This document shows positions 15,807 through 24,349 of a stretch of 64,000 bases of DNA, piece by piece. A program made the position numbers and the translations under genes. The stretch comes from Dyella_A sp049445995 (GTDB lineage: Bacteria > Pseudomonadota > Gammaproteobacteria > Xanthomonadales > Rhodanobacteraceae), in the NCBI RefSeq assembly GCF_049445995.1, contig NZ_JBMSDZ010000016.1:19397-83396 (forward strand), given 5' to 3'. Under the pieces are notes generated by a model, which did not search any database, was not told the DNA's origin, and saw only the letters and a list, made by a program, of their open reading frames with translations. Each line of letters begins with the position of its first letter. Position 1 is the first letter of the stretch.

Positions 15807-18800
15807 TCAACGCGATGGAGCCGGGTCGCCGGCGCCCGAGTCGGCGAGCCGGGCCGGCGGGTTCCCGTCGGGCATCGCATCCAGCCGCAGCCAACGCGCC
15901 GACAGCACCGGCAACACCAGAAGATTGAGCAGCGTCGAGGTCAGCAGGCCGCCCAGGATCACTGCCGCCATCGAACCCTCGATCTCGTTGCCCGGCGCGC
16001 CGGCGGTGAGGGCCAGCGGCAGCAGTCCCAGCGCGGTCACCAGCGCGGTCATCAGGATCGGTACCAGGCGTTCGGCGGCGCCGCGGCGAGCGGTGTCGAT
16101 GTTCCACGGCAGCCGTTCCACCTCGACCAGGTACCGGTAGTGCGATACCAGCATGATCGAGTTGCGCACACTGATGCCGAACAAGGTGACGAAGCCGACC
16201 AGCCCGCCCAGGCTGAGCGTGCCGCCCATCGCCAGCGCCACCGCCACACCGCCGACCAGTGCGAACGGCAGGTTGACCAGCACCAGCGTCACCGAACGCA
16301 TGCTGCGCAGGGCCAGATACAGCAGCACGATCACGCCGGCCAGCGCCATCGCGGCGTGCACCAGCAACTGGCGGGTGGCCGCCGACTGCGCCGCCGCATC
16401 GCCGCCGAACACCGGATACGTGCCGGGCGGCCAGCTGATCCGGTGCGCCAGCGCCTGCTGCGCCCGCTGCGTGAACGCCGCCGCATTGGCGCCGCGCAGA
16501 TTCACCGTGACCACCTGCACGCGCTGGCCGTCCTCGTGCAGCACCATCACGCGGCCCTGGCTCATCCTCAGGTCGGCCAGTGCGGACAGCGGCCACTGGC
16601 GCCCGTCCGGTGAGCTGATCGGCAGCGCGCCCACGCTGGCCGGGTCCTGCCGCAGCGACGGCGGCAGGATCAGCGCGACATCGAATACCCGATTGCCGTC
16701 CAGCACCTGGCCCACCCGCAGCCCGGCATACGCGCTCTGCACGGTGTCGAGCAGATCGGCCGGCGCGATGCCGGCCCGCGACAGCGCGCCCTGGCGAAGC
16801 CGGATCGATAATTGCGGCTGGCCCTGCGCCGCCTGCACCTGGACATTGGAAGCACCCGGCAGGGTGGACAGCACCGTGGCCGACTGCTGCGCCAGACGGT
16901 CGATCTGGTCCAGCCGCTTGCCGTAGATCTTCACCACCACCGGCGCGGTGTAGCCGGAAAGCGTCTCCTGGATGCGCTCGCTGAGAAACGTGTTGACCGC
17001 AAAGCTGGCCCCGGCGAACGGCGTCAGCGCCTGCTGGATGTCCTTCAACGCACGCTGCTGGCCGGAGCCGGAAAGCGGCTTCAGGTCGACCTCGAATTCG
17101 TTGCCGAAGATCGGCGACGGGTCGACCGCACGGGCGCTGCGCCCGGTGCGTTGCGCCACCGAGCGCACGCCCGGTACGGCCAGCAGCGCCCGGCTGACCC
17201 GCGCGCCCAGATCCTGCGAGGCCTGCAGCGAGGCGCCTGGCGCCAGACGCATGTGCACGATGTAGTGGCCTTCGCGCAACTTCGGCAGGAAGCTGCCCTG
17301 CAGGAACGGCAGCACCGCCAGCGCGGCCACGCACAGCACCGCGACCATGATCGGCAGCGCGCGCGGATGGCGCTCGACGCGGGTCAGCACCCGCTCGTAA
17401 CGCTGCTTGATGCGTCGCTGCAGCGCCGGCTCCTGCATGTTGCCGGTACGCTGCAGCAGGGTCAGCGCGAGCGCCGGGGTCACCGTCAGCGCCACCACCA
17501 GCGAAGCCATGATCGCGGCGATGTAGGCGATGCCGAGCGGCGCGAACAGGCTGCCGGCCACGCCGGACAGCGTCACCACCGGCACGAACACCAGCGCCAC
17601 GATGAAGGTGGCGTAGATCACCGCGCCACGGACCTCCAGCGAGGCGGCCAGCACCACCTGCGCGGCGGGCAGCGGCGCGGCTTCGAGCCGGTTCAGGCGC
17701 AGCCGCCGCACGATGTTCTCCACGTCGATGATGGCGTCGTCCACCACCTCGCCGATGGCGATCGCCAGGCCGCCCAGGGTCATCGTGTTCAGACCCAGGC
17801 CGAAGTGTTCCAGCACCACCACCGCCGCCAGCAGCGACAGCGGTATCGCCACCACCGAGATCAGCGCCGCACGCACATGGCGCAGGAACACGAACAGCAC
17901 CAGCAGCACCAGCGCCGCGCCGATCAGCAGCGCATCGCGCAGATGGGTGACCGCCGCATCGATGAAGTTGGCCGGCCGGAACAGCGCAGGGTACAGCGTC
18001 ACGTGCTGCGCGGCGAGCGCGGGTTTCAGCGATTGCAGCCGCGCATCCAGTGCCCTGGTCAGACGCACGGTGTCGGCGCCGTACTGCTCGGCGACCACCA
18101 GCATCACGCCGGGCCTGCCCATGATCGAGGCGGCACCGGCGGCCGGCGCCGCGGCGTTGCTCACCGTGGCCACGTCGCCCAGCCGGAGCACCCCGCCGTC
18201 ATGCGCCTTCAGCGCCACCGCGGCCACCTGCTCCGGCGTGATGGCCAGACCGGCAGGCGCCAACACGATGCGCTGGTTGGCGTTTTCGACAAAACCGCCA
18301 CCGGCCTGGCCGGTGGCGCGCCGCGCCGCCGCCGCCACCTGCTGCATGGACAGGCCGTAGCGCGCCAGCGCCTGCGGATGCACCTGGATCTGCAACTGGC
18401 GCAGGCCACCGCCATAGACCGTCACGTCGGACACGCCGGGGACCGACAGCAGCTGCGGCTTCAGCGTCCAGTCGGCCAGCGTGCGCAGCTTCAGCGCATC
18501 GAGCCGCGACGAGGTCACGCCGATGGTCAGGACGATGCCGGACGACGACGACAGCGGCAGCAGCACCGGCGCACGGGCCGCGGCGGGCAGCTCGCTGGCG
18601 ACCCGCTGCAGCCGCTCGCCGACGGTCTGGCGCACGCGCTGCAGATCGCTGCCATGGCGAAACGTGAGCGTGATCATCGACAGGCCCTGCAGCGACTTCG
18701 ACCGCATGCCGCTCAACCCGCCGGCACCGGCCAGCGCATTCTCCAGCCGCTGGGTCACCAGCGTTTCGACCTGGCGCGGCGCGAAGCCCGGCACCTCGGT

Positions 18801-18950
18801 CTGCACGATCGCCTGCGGCGGCGCGAATTCCGGAAACACGTCGAGCCGGGCCCGGCCCAGCGACAGCACCCCGTAGGTGGAGGCCAGTACCGCCAGCGCG
18901 ATCATCACCCCGCGCAGGCGCACTGCAAAACCGACAATCGCGTTCAACAT
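15807..18950 (-). CDS. RND efflux pump inner-membrane subunit, CusA/CzcA heavy-metal type
   Basis: 1047 residues, full length for an RND permease that drives proton-coupled export across both membranes. It has the usual 12-helix layout with two large periplasmic loops. The fourth-helix signature TLGGLAIAIGEVVDDAIIDV followed by ENIVRRLR (near residue 395) carries the paired acidic residues used in proton relay and is typical of the CusA/CzcA branch. The N-terminal DVFPEFAPPQAIVQTEVPGF also fits this branch. It is the last gene of a TolC, adaptor, permease operon on the minus strand. The metal substrate cannot be read from the sequence. The metal-type sensor system 7-12 kb to the right is a possible regulator. 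Confidence 0.93.
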   Translation of the reverse strand: MLNAIVGFAVRLRGVMIALAVLASTYGVLSLGRARLDVFPEFAPPQAIVQTEVPGFAPRQVETLVTQRLENALAGAGGLSGMRSKSLQGLSMITLTFRHGSDLQRVRQTVGERLQRVASELPAAARAPVLLPLSSSSGIVLTIGVTSSRLDALKLRTLADWTLKPQLLSVPGVSDVTVYGGGLRQLQIQVHPQALARYGLSMQQVAAAARRATGQAGGGFVENANQRIVLAPAGLAITPEQVAAVALKAHDGGVLRLGDVATVSNAAAPAAGAASIMGRPGVMLVVAEQYGADTVRLTRALDARLQSLKPALAAQHVTLYPALFRPANFIDAAVTHLRDALLIGAALVLLVLFVFLRHVRAALISVVAIPLSLLAAVVVLEHFGLGLNTMTLGGLAIAIGEVVDDAIIDVENIVRRLRLNRLEAAPLPAAQVVLAASLEVRGAVIYATFIVALVFVPVVTLSGVAGSLFAPLGIAYIAAIMASLVVALTVTPALALTLLQRTGNMQEPALQRRIKQRYERVLTRVERHPRALPIMVAVLCVAALAVLPFLQGSFLPKLREGHYIVHMRLAPGASLQASQDLGARVSRALLAVPGVRSVAQRTGRSARAVDPSPIFGNEFEVDLKPLSGSGQQRALKDIQQALTPFAGASFAVNTFLSERIQETLSGYTAPVVVKIYGKRLDQIDRLAQQSATVLSTLPGASNVQVQAAQGQPQLSIRLRQGALSRAGIAPADLLDTVQSAYAGLRVGQVLDGNRVFDVALILPPSLRQDPASVGALPISSPDGRQWPLSALADLRMSQGRVMVLHEDGQRVQVVTVNLRGANAAAFTQRAQQALAHRISWPPGTYPVFGGDAAAQSAATRQLLVHAAMALAGVIVLLYLALRSMRSVTLVLVNLPFALVGGVAVALAMGGTLSLGGLVGFVTLFGISVRNSIMLVSHYRYLVEVERLPWNIDTARRGAAERLVPILMTALVTALGLLPLALTAGAPGNEIEGSMAAVILGGLLTSTLLNLLVLPVLSARWLRLDAMPDGNPPARLADSGAGDPAPSR

Positions 18951-19052
18951 GGGCGGGGGCCTGTGGCGCAGCGACGGGCGGCTGCGCGATGGATCGGGCC
19001 GGCCACGATCACGCGGTGCGGGACGGGCCGGATGGCCGGGATCGGGCCGGCC

Positions 19053-20060
19053 TCAGCCGTCATCGTCGTCGCCTCCGGCGGGTTTCACGCCGGGCGGCGG
19101 CAACAGCTCCTGCGAGAGCAGCAGCTCGCCACCGCGCACCACCACCCGCTCGCCGGCGCGAAAGCCGCCGGCCTCGAACCAACCGCTCGCGTTGCGCGCC
19201 GCCACGCTCAACGGGCGCCGCTGATAGTGGCCGGCAGCCGTCTCGACATAGGCCCACGGCTGGCCGGCGTACCAGATCACCGCGGCATCCGGCACCGTCA
19301 CGCCGCGCTGGCTGGCGCCACCCAGCGGCACGCTCGCGCTCAGCCGCTGATCCGTGCGCAGGCCGGCGCCGTCGACGCGGTAGAAGAAGGTCGCGCCCTG
19401 CACCACCGCGTCGGCGCGCGGCGAGGCACCGATCAGGTGGGCCGGCCGCCGGCCGCCATCAGGCAGCGAAAGTGCGATGGTGTCGCCAGGCGTCGTCGCC
19501 AGACCCGCCGGCAGCACCACCGCCAGCAGCGCGCTGCGGCCATCCGCATAGGCGTTCAGCGCCTGCGGTCCACGCCTGGCCAGTGCCGCCAGCGCCTCCC
19601 CCCACTGCGCCCGCGCACCACTGCGCGCGGCCACTTCCCGCGATTGCGCGATCTGCGCCTGTGCCTGCGCCTGCGCGGCCTGCGCAGCGGCCGCCTGCAC
19701 CTGCTGCAGCGAGGCGTTCTCGCCATCGTGATACAGCGTCGCCGCACGCTGCGCCTCGGCGCTGGCGCTGTGGGCGGCGACCGTGGTGGCCGCCGCGTTG
19801 GCGCGCGCCGCCTGCAACTGCGCGGCCAGTGCCAGCAGCGGCTGCGGGTCCAGCACGCTGGCGGTGGCCTGCGCCTGGCGGGTCTGCCGGGTGGACTGCA
19901 GCACGGCGGTGGTGATGCCGCTGGCGTTGACGCTGGCCGCAGGCAGGGTGACGCTGCCGCTGCGGTCGGTGGCGGCATCCAGTGCGTGCACCGGCAGCCA
20001 CCACACCGCGGCACAGGCGCCGGCGAGAATGACGCGATGCCAACCGGAATCAGTGCGCAT
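19053..20060 (-). CDS. RND efflux periplasmic adaptor (membrane fusion protein)
   Basis: 335 residues bridging the inner-membrane pump and the outer-membrane channel. A signal peptide or N-terminal anchor (GWHRVILAGACAAVWWLPVH) is followed by a long alanine- and glutamine-rich helical hairpin (residues about 75-150, LQQVQAAAAQAAQAQAQAQI). The beta-barrel/lipoyl-type C-terminal domains contain VTVPDAAVIWYAGQPWAYVE, a well-conserved adaptor block. It is shorter than typical CusB and ends in an acidic tail (GGDDDDG). Its start overlaps the TolC gene by 11 bases, and 102 bases separate it from the permease, so the three form one operon. Confidence 0.88.
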   Translation of the reverse strand: MRTDSGWHRVILAGACAAVWWLPVHALDAATDRSGSVTLPAASVNASGITTAVLQSTRQTRQAQATASVLDPQPLLALAAQLQAARANAAATTVAAHSASAEAQRAATLYHDGENASLQQVQAAAAQAAQAQAQAQIAQSREVAARSGARAQWGEALAALARRGPQALNAYADGRSALLAVVLPAGLATTPGDTIALSLPDGGRRPAHLIGASPRADAVVQGATFFYRVDGAGLRTDQRLSASVPLGGASQRGVTVPDAAVIWYAGQPWAYVETAAGHYQRRPLSVAARNASGWFEAGGFRAGERVVVRGGELLLSQELLPPPGVKPAGGDDDDG

Positions 20061-21552
20061 GGGCAGTCTCGGTCAGTGAGGAGGAGGGTGGCGGATCGGT
20101 GGCCGCAGGCGGCGCCAGCGTGGACGCCGGCCACAGCGGGCGCTGCAGCACGTCTTCCAGCCGGCCGAGTGAATTCAGTGCAGCGCCGAGCGCGTCGACG
20201 GCGGCCAGCTCGGCGTGCGCGGCAGCCACTTCGGCGACCGTTTCGCGGCCGCGATCGATCTGTCCGGCGCGGCGCTGCGTGCGGGCGCGCGCGGCGCTTT
20301 TGCGCGCGGCGGCAGCCACGTCCAGCATGCGCTGCCAGGCGGCGTAGCGTTCGGCATAGTCGGCGCGCGCGGCGTCCAGCTCGTTGAGAATCCGCGCCTG
20401 CCGCGCCTGCACCGCGGCGGCCGCCTCGTCGCGCGCCGCCGCCGCCGCGCGGATGCGCGCGCCGGCACCGTGGAACAGCGGCAGCTCGACGTCGATGCCG
20501 AAGGCGAACTTGCGCCGGCCGCGATCGTAGATGTAGCCCGGCGCCACCGAAGTGGCCGGGTAGCGCGTGCCCGCCGCCTCGCGCAGTCGCGCCGCGCTGG
20601 CGCGGTAGTGCGCCAGCAGCGCGGCCAGGTCGAGCCGGTTCCATGCGGCGTCCTGCGCCAGCGCCGACGCGGGCAGGGCGTCCGGCGCCGGCGGTGCCTG
20701 CAGCTGCGGCCACGCCAGCGGCACCGTGCGCAGCGCCGACCACGGCACGCCGATCGCACCGGCCAGCGCATGCTCGGCCGCGCCGCGCTGCGCCGTGCGG
20801 TTGGCCAGGTCGGCCGCCGCGCGCTGCGCGTCGAGTTCCGCCGCCAGCTCGGCGTCGCGGCCACTGGCTCCGGCGGCGACGCGCCGACGCACGCGGTCGC
20901 GATAGCCCGCCGCGGCGGTGGCGACGTGCTGCGCCAGTGCCTGCGCGCGGCGCGCCAGCAGCACCTCGCGCAGCGCGCCGAGCGCACGCGTGCGGCTCTG
21001 CCATAGCGCCAGTGCGGCCTGATCGCGGGCCTGTTCGGTATCGGCCGCGGCGATGTCGCGACGCGCCGCCGACTCGCCCGGATGCAGCAGCGGAATCAGC
21101 AGGGCGGCGCCGATCGTCCACGGCGAACCGACACCGCCGCCGCTGAAGATTTTTTCCGGGCTCAACTGCAGGGTGGGGTTGCTGCGCTGCGAGGCCAGCG
21201 CGGCGTCGGCCTCGGCGCGCCGTGCACCGGCGCGCGCCTGCGCCAGCGCCGGATCGAAATACCACGCCGCCACGGTGATGCGGTCCGGCGTCCATGCCGC
21301 ATCGGTCGCACTGGGCAGCTGCAGCCGCGCCTCGGCGGCAGCCAGGCCCGGATCATCCAGCCGGCGCGCATCCAGCGCCTGCGCCTGGCGCTGCAGGTCG
21401 GGCGCCGGCGCGGTGGGGACGGCCGCACAACCGGCCAGGCCCAGCACCAGCAGGGCACGCAGTGCCGTACGCGTGGCGATGGCAGGCGCGCGCGAACCAC
21501 CGCGGGTATCCGCCGCCGGCGCGGAGCCACGCTTGGGTGCAGGCATCTTCAT
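20050..21552 (-). CDS. TolC-family outer-membrane efflux lipoprotein
   Basis: 500 residues. The N-terminus contains a lipoprotein signal (ALRALLVLGLAGCAAVP, cysteine near residue 42), so the mature protein is probably acylated, as in NodT/CusC-type channels. A preceding basic stretch of about 30 residues is long for a signal; the real start may be downstream of 21552, but no closer Met is visible. The rest shows the two alanine-rich helical repeats of the TolC fold (for example ARLQLPSATDAAWTPDRITV, later LREAAGTRYPATSVAPGYIY and FAFGIDVELPLFHGAGARI). It is the first gene of the RND operon, overlapping the adaptor by 11 bases. Confidence 0.88.
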   Translation of the reverse strand: MKMPAPKRGSAPAADTRGGSRAPAIATRTALRALLVLGLAGCAAVPTAPAPDLQRQAQALDARRLDDPGLAAAEARLQLPSATDAAWTPDRITVAAWYFDPALAQARAGARRAEADAALASQRSNPTLQLSPEKIFSGGGVGSPWTIGAALLIPLLHPGESAARRDIAAADTEQARDQAALALWQSRTRALGALREVLLARRAQALAQHVATAAAGYRDRVRRRVAAGASGRDAELAAELDAQRAAADLANRTAQRGAAEHALAGAIGVPWSALRTVPLAWPQLQAPPAPDALPASALAQDAAWNRLDLAALLAHYRASAARLREAAGTRYPATSVAPGYIYDRGRRKFAFGIDVELPLFHGAGARIRAAAAARDEAAAAVQARQARILNELDAARADYAERYAAWQRMLDVAAAARKSAARARTQRRAGQIDRGRETVAEVAAAHAELAAVDALGAALNSLGRLEDVLQRPLWPASTLAPPAATDPPPSSSLTETAHAH

Positions 21553-21608
21553 CCGGCCAGCATAGTCGGCGCGTCATGAAGAACCGCGCTCGACCGGATG
21601 TCAATTTT

Positions 21609-21647
21609 GTCATCCGGCGACCGGCGCCCTGGCCGGCGGAAGGCACC
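21609..21647 (+). repeat. 39-base near-repeat, left copy (partner at 25757)
   Basis: Matches 25757-25795 at 34 of 39 positions in the same orientation, with uninterrupted matches GTCATCCGGCGA and CGCCCTGGCCGGC. The two copies bracket the yncE-chrB-chrA block. The right copy forms the 3' end of the DUF2127 gene; the left copy is in noncoding DNA. Confidence 0.8.
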
Positions 21648-21788
21648 GCTGAAGGCGGCCATCCGCGCCACCGCCGCCGGCTACGCCCCCGGCACCGGCA
21701 CCGGCCGCGCGGCAGTCCCCCTGCCATCGCAATCTCCACCCGCCCGTGCGTGCGCCGGTATTCGAGTGTGCTCCTGGCCGCCCGGCGG

Positions 21789-22808
21789 TCAGGGGCGAGC
21801 ATCCATGATGCGCAGCGCGGTTTTTCCGTGCAGATTCCTGAGCGGAAAATAGGCTTGGTGCGACACGGGATCGACGGCGACTACATGCGCGTTCGGACCG
21901 AGCATGCCTTCGCCGATCTCGGTCACCACGCCGTTCTGCGCCTTGAACACGGAAACAATGCCTGCTTCGCCGGCCACGTAGATCCGGCCAAGCCGAGGGT
22001 CGATGGCCAATACGTCGGGATCGTCGCCGACATCGAACGAGGCGATGACGCGGCGACTGGCAAGGTTCAACACCAGCAGCCTGGCATTGTCCTCGCAGGC
22101 GATGAAGGCAAGCCGCTGCGCCGGCACGATCAGCAGGCCGTGGTTGCCGCGGGCGCCGGGCAGGTCGATGCGGGCGATGACCTTGTCGGTAGCCGGATCG
22201 ATCTCGACCAGCTGCCGGCGCGTCTGCACGTTGGCGAAGATGTGCCCGGACACGGGGTCGTACTGGGTGTTGCCGACCTGGCCACCGAGCGCAATGGTCG
22301 CCACGCGCGTGTTCGTGCGCACGTCGATCACGGTATCGGTACCGCCCGTTTCGTCCGAGACATAAAGCTTGTGCACCTCGGGCGCATACGCCATGCCGTC
22401 CGGGTAGACCCCGGCCGGCGCGCGCGCCACCACCTTCAGCGTGTTCTCGTCGATCGCGACGAGCTGGTCGGTACCGGTGGCGGTGGCATAGACGCGGTCG
22501 AGTGCCGGCACCGCCAGCACGCCGTGCACATGGCTGATGCCGGCGATCCGCGCCACCACCTTCCGTGTCTGCGTGTCGAACACGATCACCGCGCTGTCGC
22601 CCAGGTGCGCGATGAACAGCAGGTGCCGCCCCGGGTCGAGGCTTGCGTAGTCCATTCGCGTGGTACCACCGCCGAGCGGCACGTCGGCCACTCGGGCGAG
22701 TGGCAGTGGCATTGCATGCCCGGCATCCGGCGCGGCCGTGCAGGCCGAAGTCATGCCCAGCAGCGCCATCGCGCACGCAAGGCGACGCAGCAAGATCAAC
22801 GTGTTCAT
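21789..22808 (-). CDS. Exported YncE-like beta-propeller protein
   Basis: 339 residues from the ATG at 22806-22808, preceded by GGAGAG. The N-terminus (RLACAMALLGMTSACTAAP) is a signal peptide, possibly a lipoprotein. The body is a seven-bladed beta-propeller with YVTN-type repeats (HVHGVLAVPALDRVYATATG, KVVARAPAGVYPDGMAYAPE, KLYVSDETGGTDTVIDV, RIYVAGEAGIVSVFKAQNGV). Such proteins sit in the periplasm; E. coli YncE binds DNA in vitro, but the usual role is unknown. It is divergent from chrB, and its leader contains a broken piece of a second ChrB-type gene. A link to chromate stress is inferred only from position. Confidence 0.88.
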   Translation of the reverse strand: MNTLILLRRLACAMALLGMTSACTAAPDAGHAMPLPLARVADVPLGGGTTRMDYASLDPGRHLLFIAHLGDSAVIVFDTQTRKVVARIAGISHVHGVLAVPALDRVYATATGTDQLVAIDENTLKVVARAPAGVYPDGMAYAPEVHKLYVSDETGGTDTVIDVRTNTRVATIALGGQVGNTQYDPVSGHIFANVQTRRQLVEIDPATDKVIARIDLPGARGNHGLLIVPAQRLAFIACEDNARLLVLNLASRRVIASFDVGDDPDVLAIDPRLGRIYVAGEAGIVSVFKAQNGVVTEIGEGMLGPNAHVVAVDPVSHQAYFPLRNLHGKTALRIMDARP

Positions 22809-22818
22809 GGACTCTCCA

Positions 22819-22920
22819 TCGGTCAAAAAGGAACTGCGGCCTGGCCTCGATGAACCGGGCGATCAGCCAGGGACATGCGATTGGGTCACGCTCGGGATGT
22901 TCGCGGGTGATCCATTGCAA
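22819..22920 (-). pseudogene. Fragment of a second ChrB C-terminal domain gene
   Basis: The minus-strand frame reads LQWITREHPERDPIACPWLI then ARFIEARPQFLFDR. This aligns with the ChrB C-terminal domain, and with the intact ChrB opposite it (ATREHLWIDRVASAWLIRRF, IDKKAKFVW). Only about 34 codons remain. The frame ends in the leader of the yncE-like gene, 11 bases before its ATG. Confidence 0.75.
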
Positions 22921-22927
22921 GGCCGCC

Positions 22928-22986
22928 TCACACGGATCGTGTGACGGTGCTTTCGCGATATTTGTAGTGGTTGTTACGTTAACGTA
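22928..22986 (+). promoter_or_regulatory. chrB promoter region with two inverted repeats
   Basis: TCACACG-3-CGTGTGA at 22928-22944 is a perfect 7-bp inverted repeat, and TACGTTAACGTA at 22975-22986 is a perfect 12-bp palindrome ending 11 bases before the chrB ATG. ChrB proteins are known to regulate their own operons in response to chromate, so one of these is a reasonable operator. Which one is not shown by the sequence. Confidence 0.55.
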
Positions 22987-22997
22987 CTCTACGCTAC

Positions 22998-23978
22998 ATG
23001 AGCCTTTCCACGCCATGGCTGATGCTGGTCAGCAGCTTGCCCGGCCAGACGCAAACCGCCCGCATGCGGGTCTGGCGCGCGCTCAAGGCCGCCGGGGCCG
23101 GTGCGCTGCGCGACGGCGTGTACGTTCTGCCGCAGACCGATGGCGCCCGCAAGCTGTTCGACGAGCAGGCCGCCGAAGTCATCGCAGCCGAGGGCAGCGC
23201 CCAGGTCATCGCCTTTGCCAGCCGGGACGAAGCCCAGCAGCAGGTGCTGGTGGCGCTGTTCGATCGCAGCGGCGAGTACCGTGCGCTGTTCGGCCAGCTC
23301 GATGCGCTGCAGGGCCGGCTGGCCACGCTGGATGAGGTCGAAGCCCGGCGGGAGCTTGCCATGCTCCGTCGCGACATTGCCGCATTGATGGCGATCGACT
23401 TCTTCCCGGGTCCTTCGCGGCAGCAGGTGGAGCATGCGCTGGCGGACGCGGAGCATGCGCTGAATGCGCGCTACTCGCCCGATGAACCGCACGGCCTGCG
23501 CGGCACCGTGCCGCGCTGCGACCCCGCGCACTACCGCGGGCGGCTGTGGGCAACCCGCGAGCATCTGTGGATCGATCGGGTAGCGTCGGCATGGCTGATC
23601 CGCCGGTTCATCGACAAGAAAGCGAAATTCGTCTGGCTCGGGACCGTCAAGAATTGCCCGAAGGATGCGGTTGGCTTCGACTTCGATGGTGCGACGTTCA
23701 CCCATCGCGGCGCGCGGGTGACCTTCGAGGTGCTGCTGGCCAGTTTCGGGCTGGCTGACGACCGCGGTCTGGCGCGTCTCGGCGCACTGGTGCATTACCT
23801 CGACGTGGGCGGCGTGTCGGTGCCGGAGGCGGCAGGGTTCGCCGCGATCATGGCCGGAGCCCGGGCCACCCAGCCGGACGACGACACGCTGCTGAAAACC
23901 ATCGCGCCGGTGCTCGACAGCCTGTACGCCGCCTACGCGCATGATCCCGACCCCGCGCCCAGGCGGGCACGGAAGTAG
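22998..23978 (+). CDS. chrB: Chromate resistance regulator ChrB
   Basis: 326 residues with both ChrB domains. The N-terminal half (TPWLMLVSSLPGQTQTARMR, VWRALKAAGAGALRDGVYVL) is the winged-helix-like sensing domain. The C-terminal half (REHLWIDRVASAWLIRRFID, then VGFDFDGATFTHRGARVTFE and LARLGALVHYLDVGGVSVPE) is the ChrB C-terminal domain. ChrB represses and senses chromate for chrA in other proteobacteria. Here chrA follows after 371 bases on the same strand, with a short exported ORF between. No Shine-Dalgarno is evident; the ATG follows a 12-bp palindrome closely. Confidence 0.93.
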   Translation: MSLSTPWLMLVSSLPGQTQTARMRVWRALKAAGAGALRDGVYVLPQTDGARKLFDEQAAEVIAAEGSAQVIAFASRDEAQQQVLVALFDRSGEYRALFGQLDALQGRLATLDEVEARRELAMLRRDIAALMAIDFFPGPSRQQVEHALADAEHALNARYSPDEPHGLRGTVPRCDPAHYRGRLWATREHLWIDRVASAWLIRRFIDKKAKFVWLGTVKNCPKDAVGFDFDGATFTHRGARVTFEVLLASFGLADDRGLARLGALVHYLDVGGVSVPEAAGFAAIMAGARATQPDDDTLLKTIAPVLDSLYAAYAHDPDPAPRRARK

Positions 23979-24004
23979 TTCCATTCCAGCATCGGAGTAT
24001 CGCC

Positions 24005-24202
24005 ATGCCCCCTCGTCGCCTTCGTCTCGCCCGGCATCACGGCCTGCGTCGCCTGGTCTCCTTGCTGAGCGTGGCCTTGCTGATCGCCTTCTCCGTGCAC
24101 ACCGCCCATGCCACGACACTTGATGCCAAACGCATCGGCGCCGCCAGCGGAGCGGCCGCCACCACTGCGCAGGCCGCGACTGATCGCGCCGAGGTCCATT
24201 GA
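24005..24202 (+). CDS. Short exported ORF between chrB and chrA, probably truncated
   Basis: 65 residues: a basic N-terminus, a clear signal peptide (LVSLLSVALLIAFSVHTAHA) and only about 27 residues of mature protein (TLDAKRIGAASGAAATTAQA). The mature start resembles the beginning of DUF1259-type exported proteins that often lie in chromate operons. That is recall-based and unproven. The frame then stops, and 147 bases of unassignable DNA follow before chrA. The best reading is a gene whose 3' portion has been deleted, leaving a secreted stub. Confidence 0.45.
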   Translation: MPPRRLRLARHHGLRRLVSLLSVALLIAFSVHTAHATTLDAKRIGAASGAAATTAQAATDRAEVH

Positions 24203-24349
24203 GATGGGCAGCATCGCAATCGGGCGACCTGTGCGGATCGCAACGGTCCGGAACGGGCGCTTCACTAGGGCGCCATGGGGCGATGTCGGGCGTCGCGTCG
24301 CGCAGACAGGGACGTTGCGCCACGGGTTCGCCGGAGCAGCGCAGCCTTG

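Noticed and set aside
16812..20387. Open frame of nearly 1200 codons antisense to the RND operon
   Set aside because: Shadow of the minus-strand efflux genes; rich in Arg/Gln/His with no motifs.
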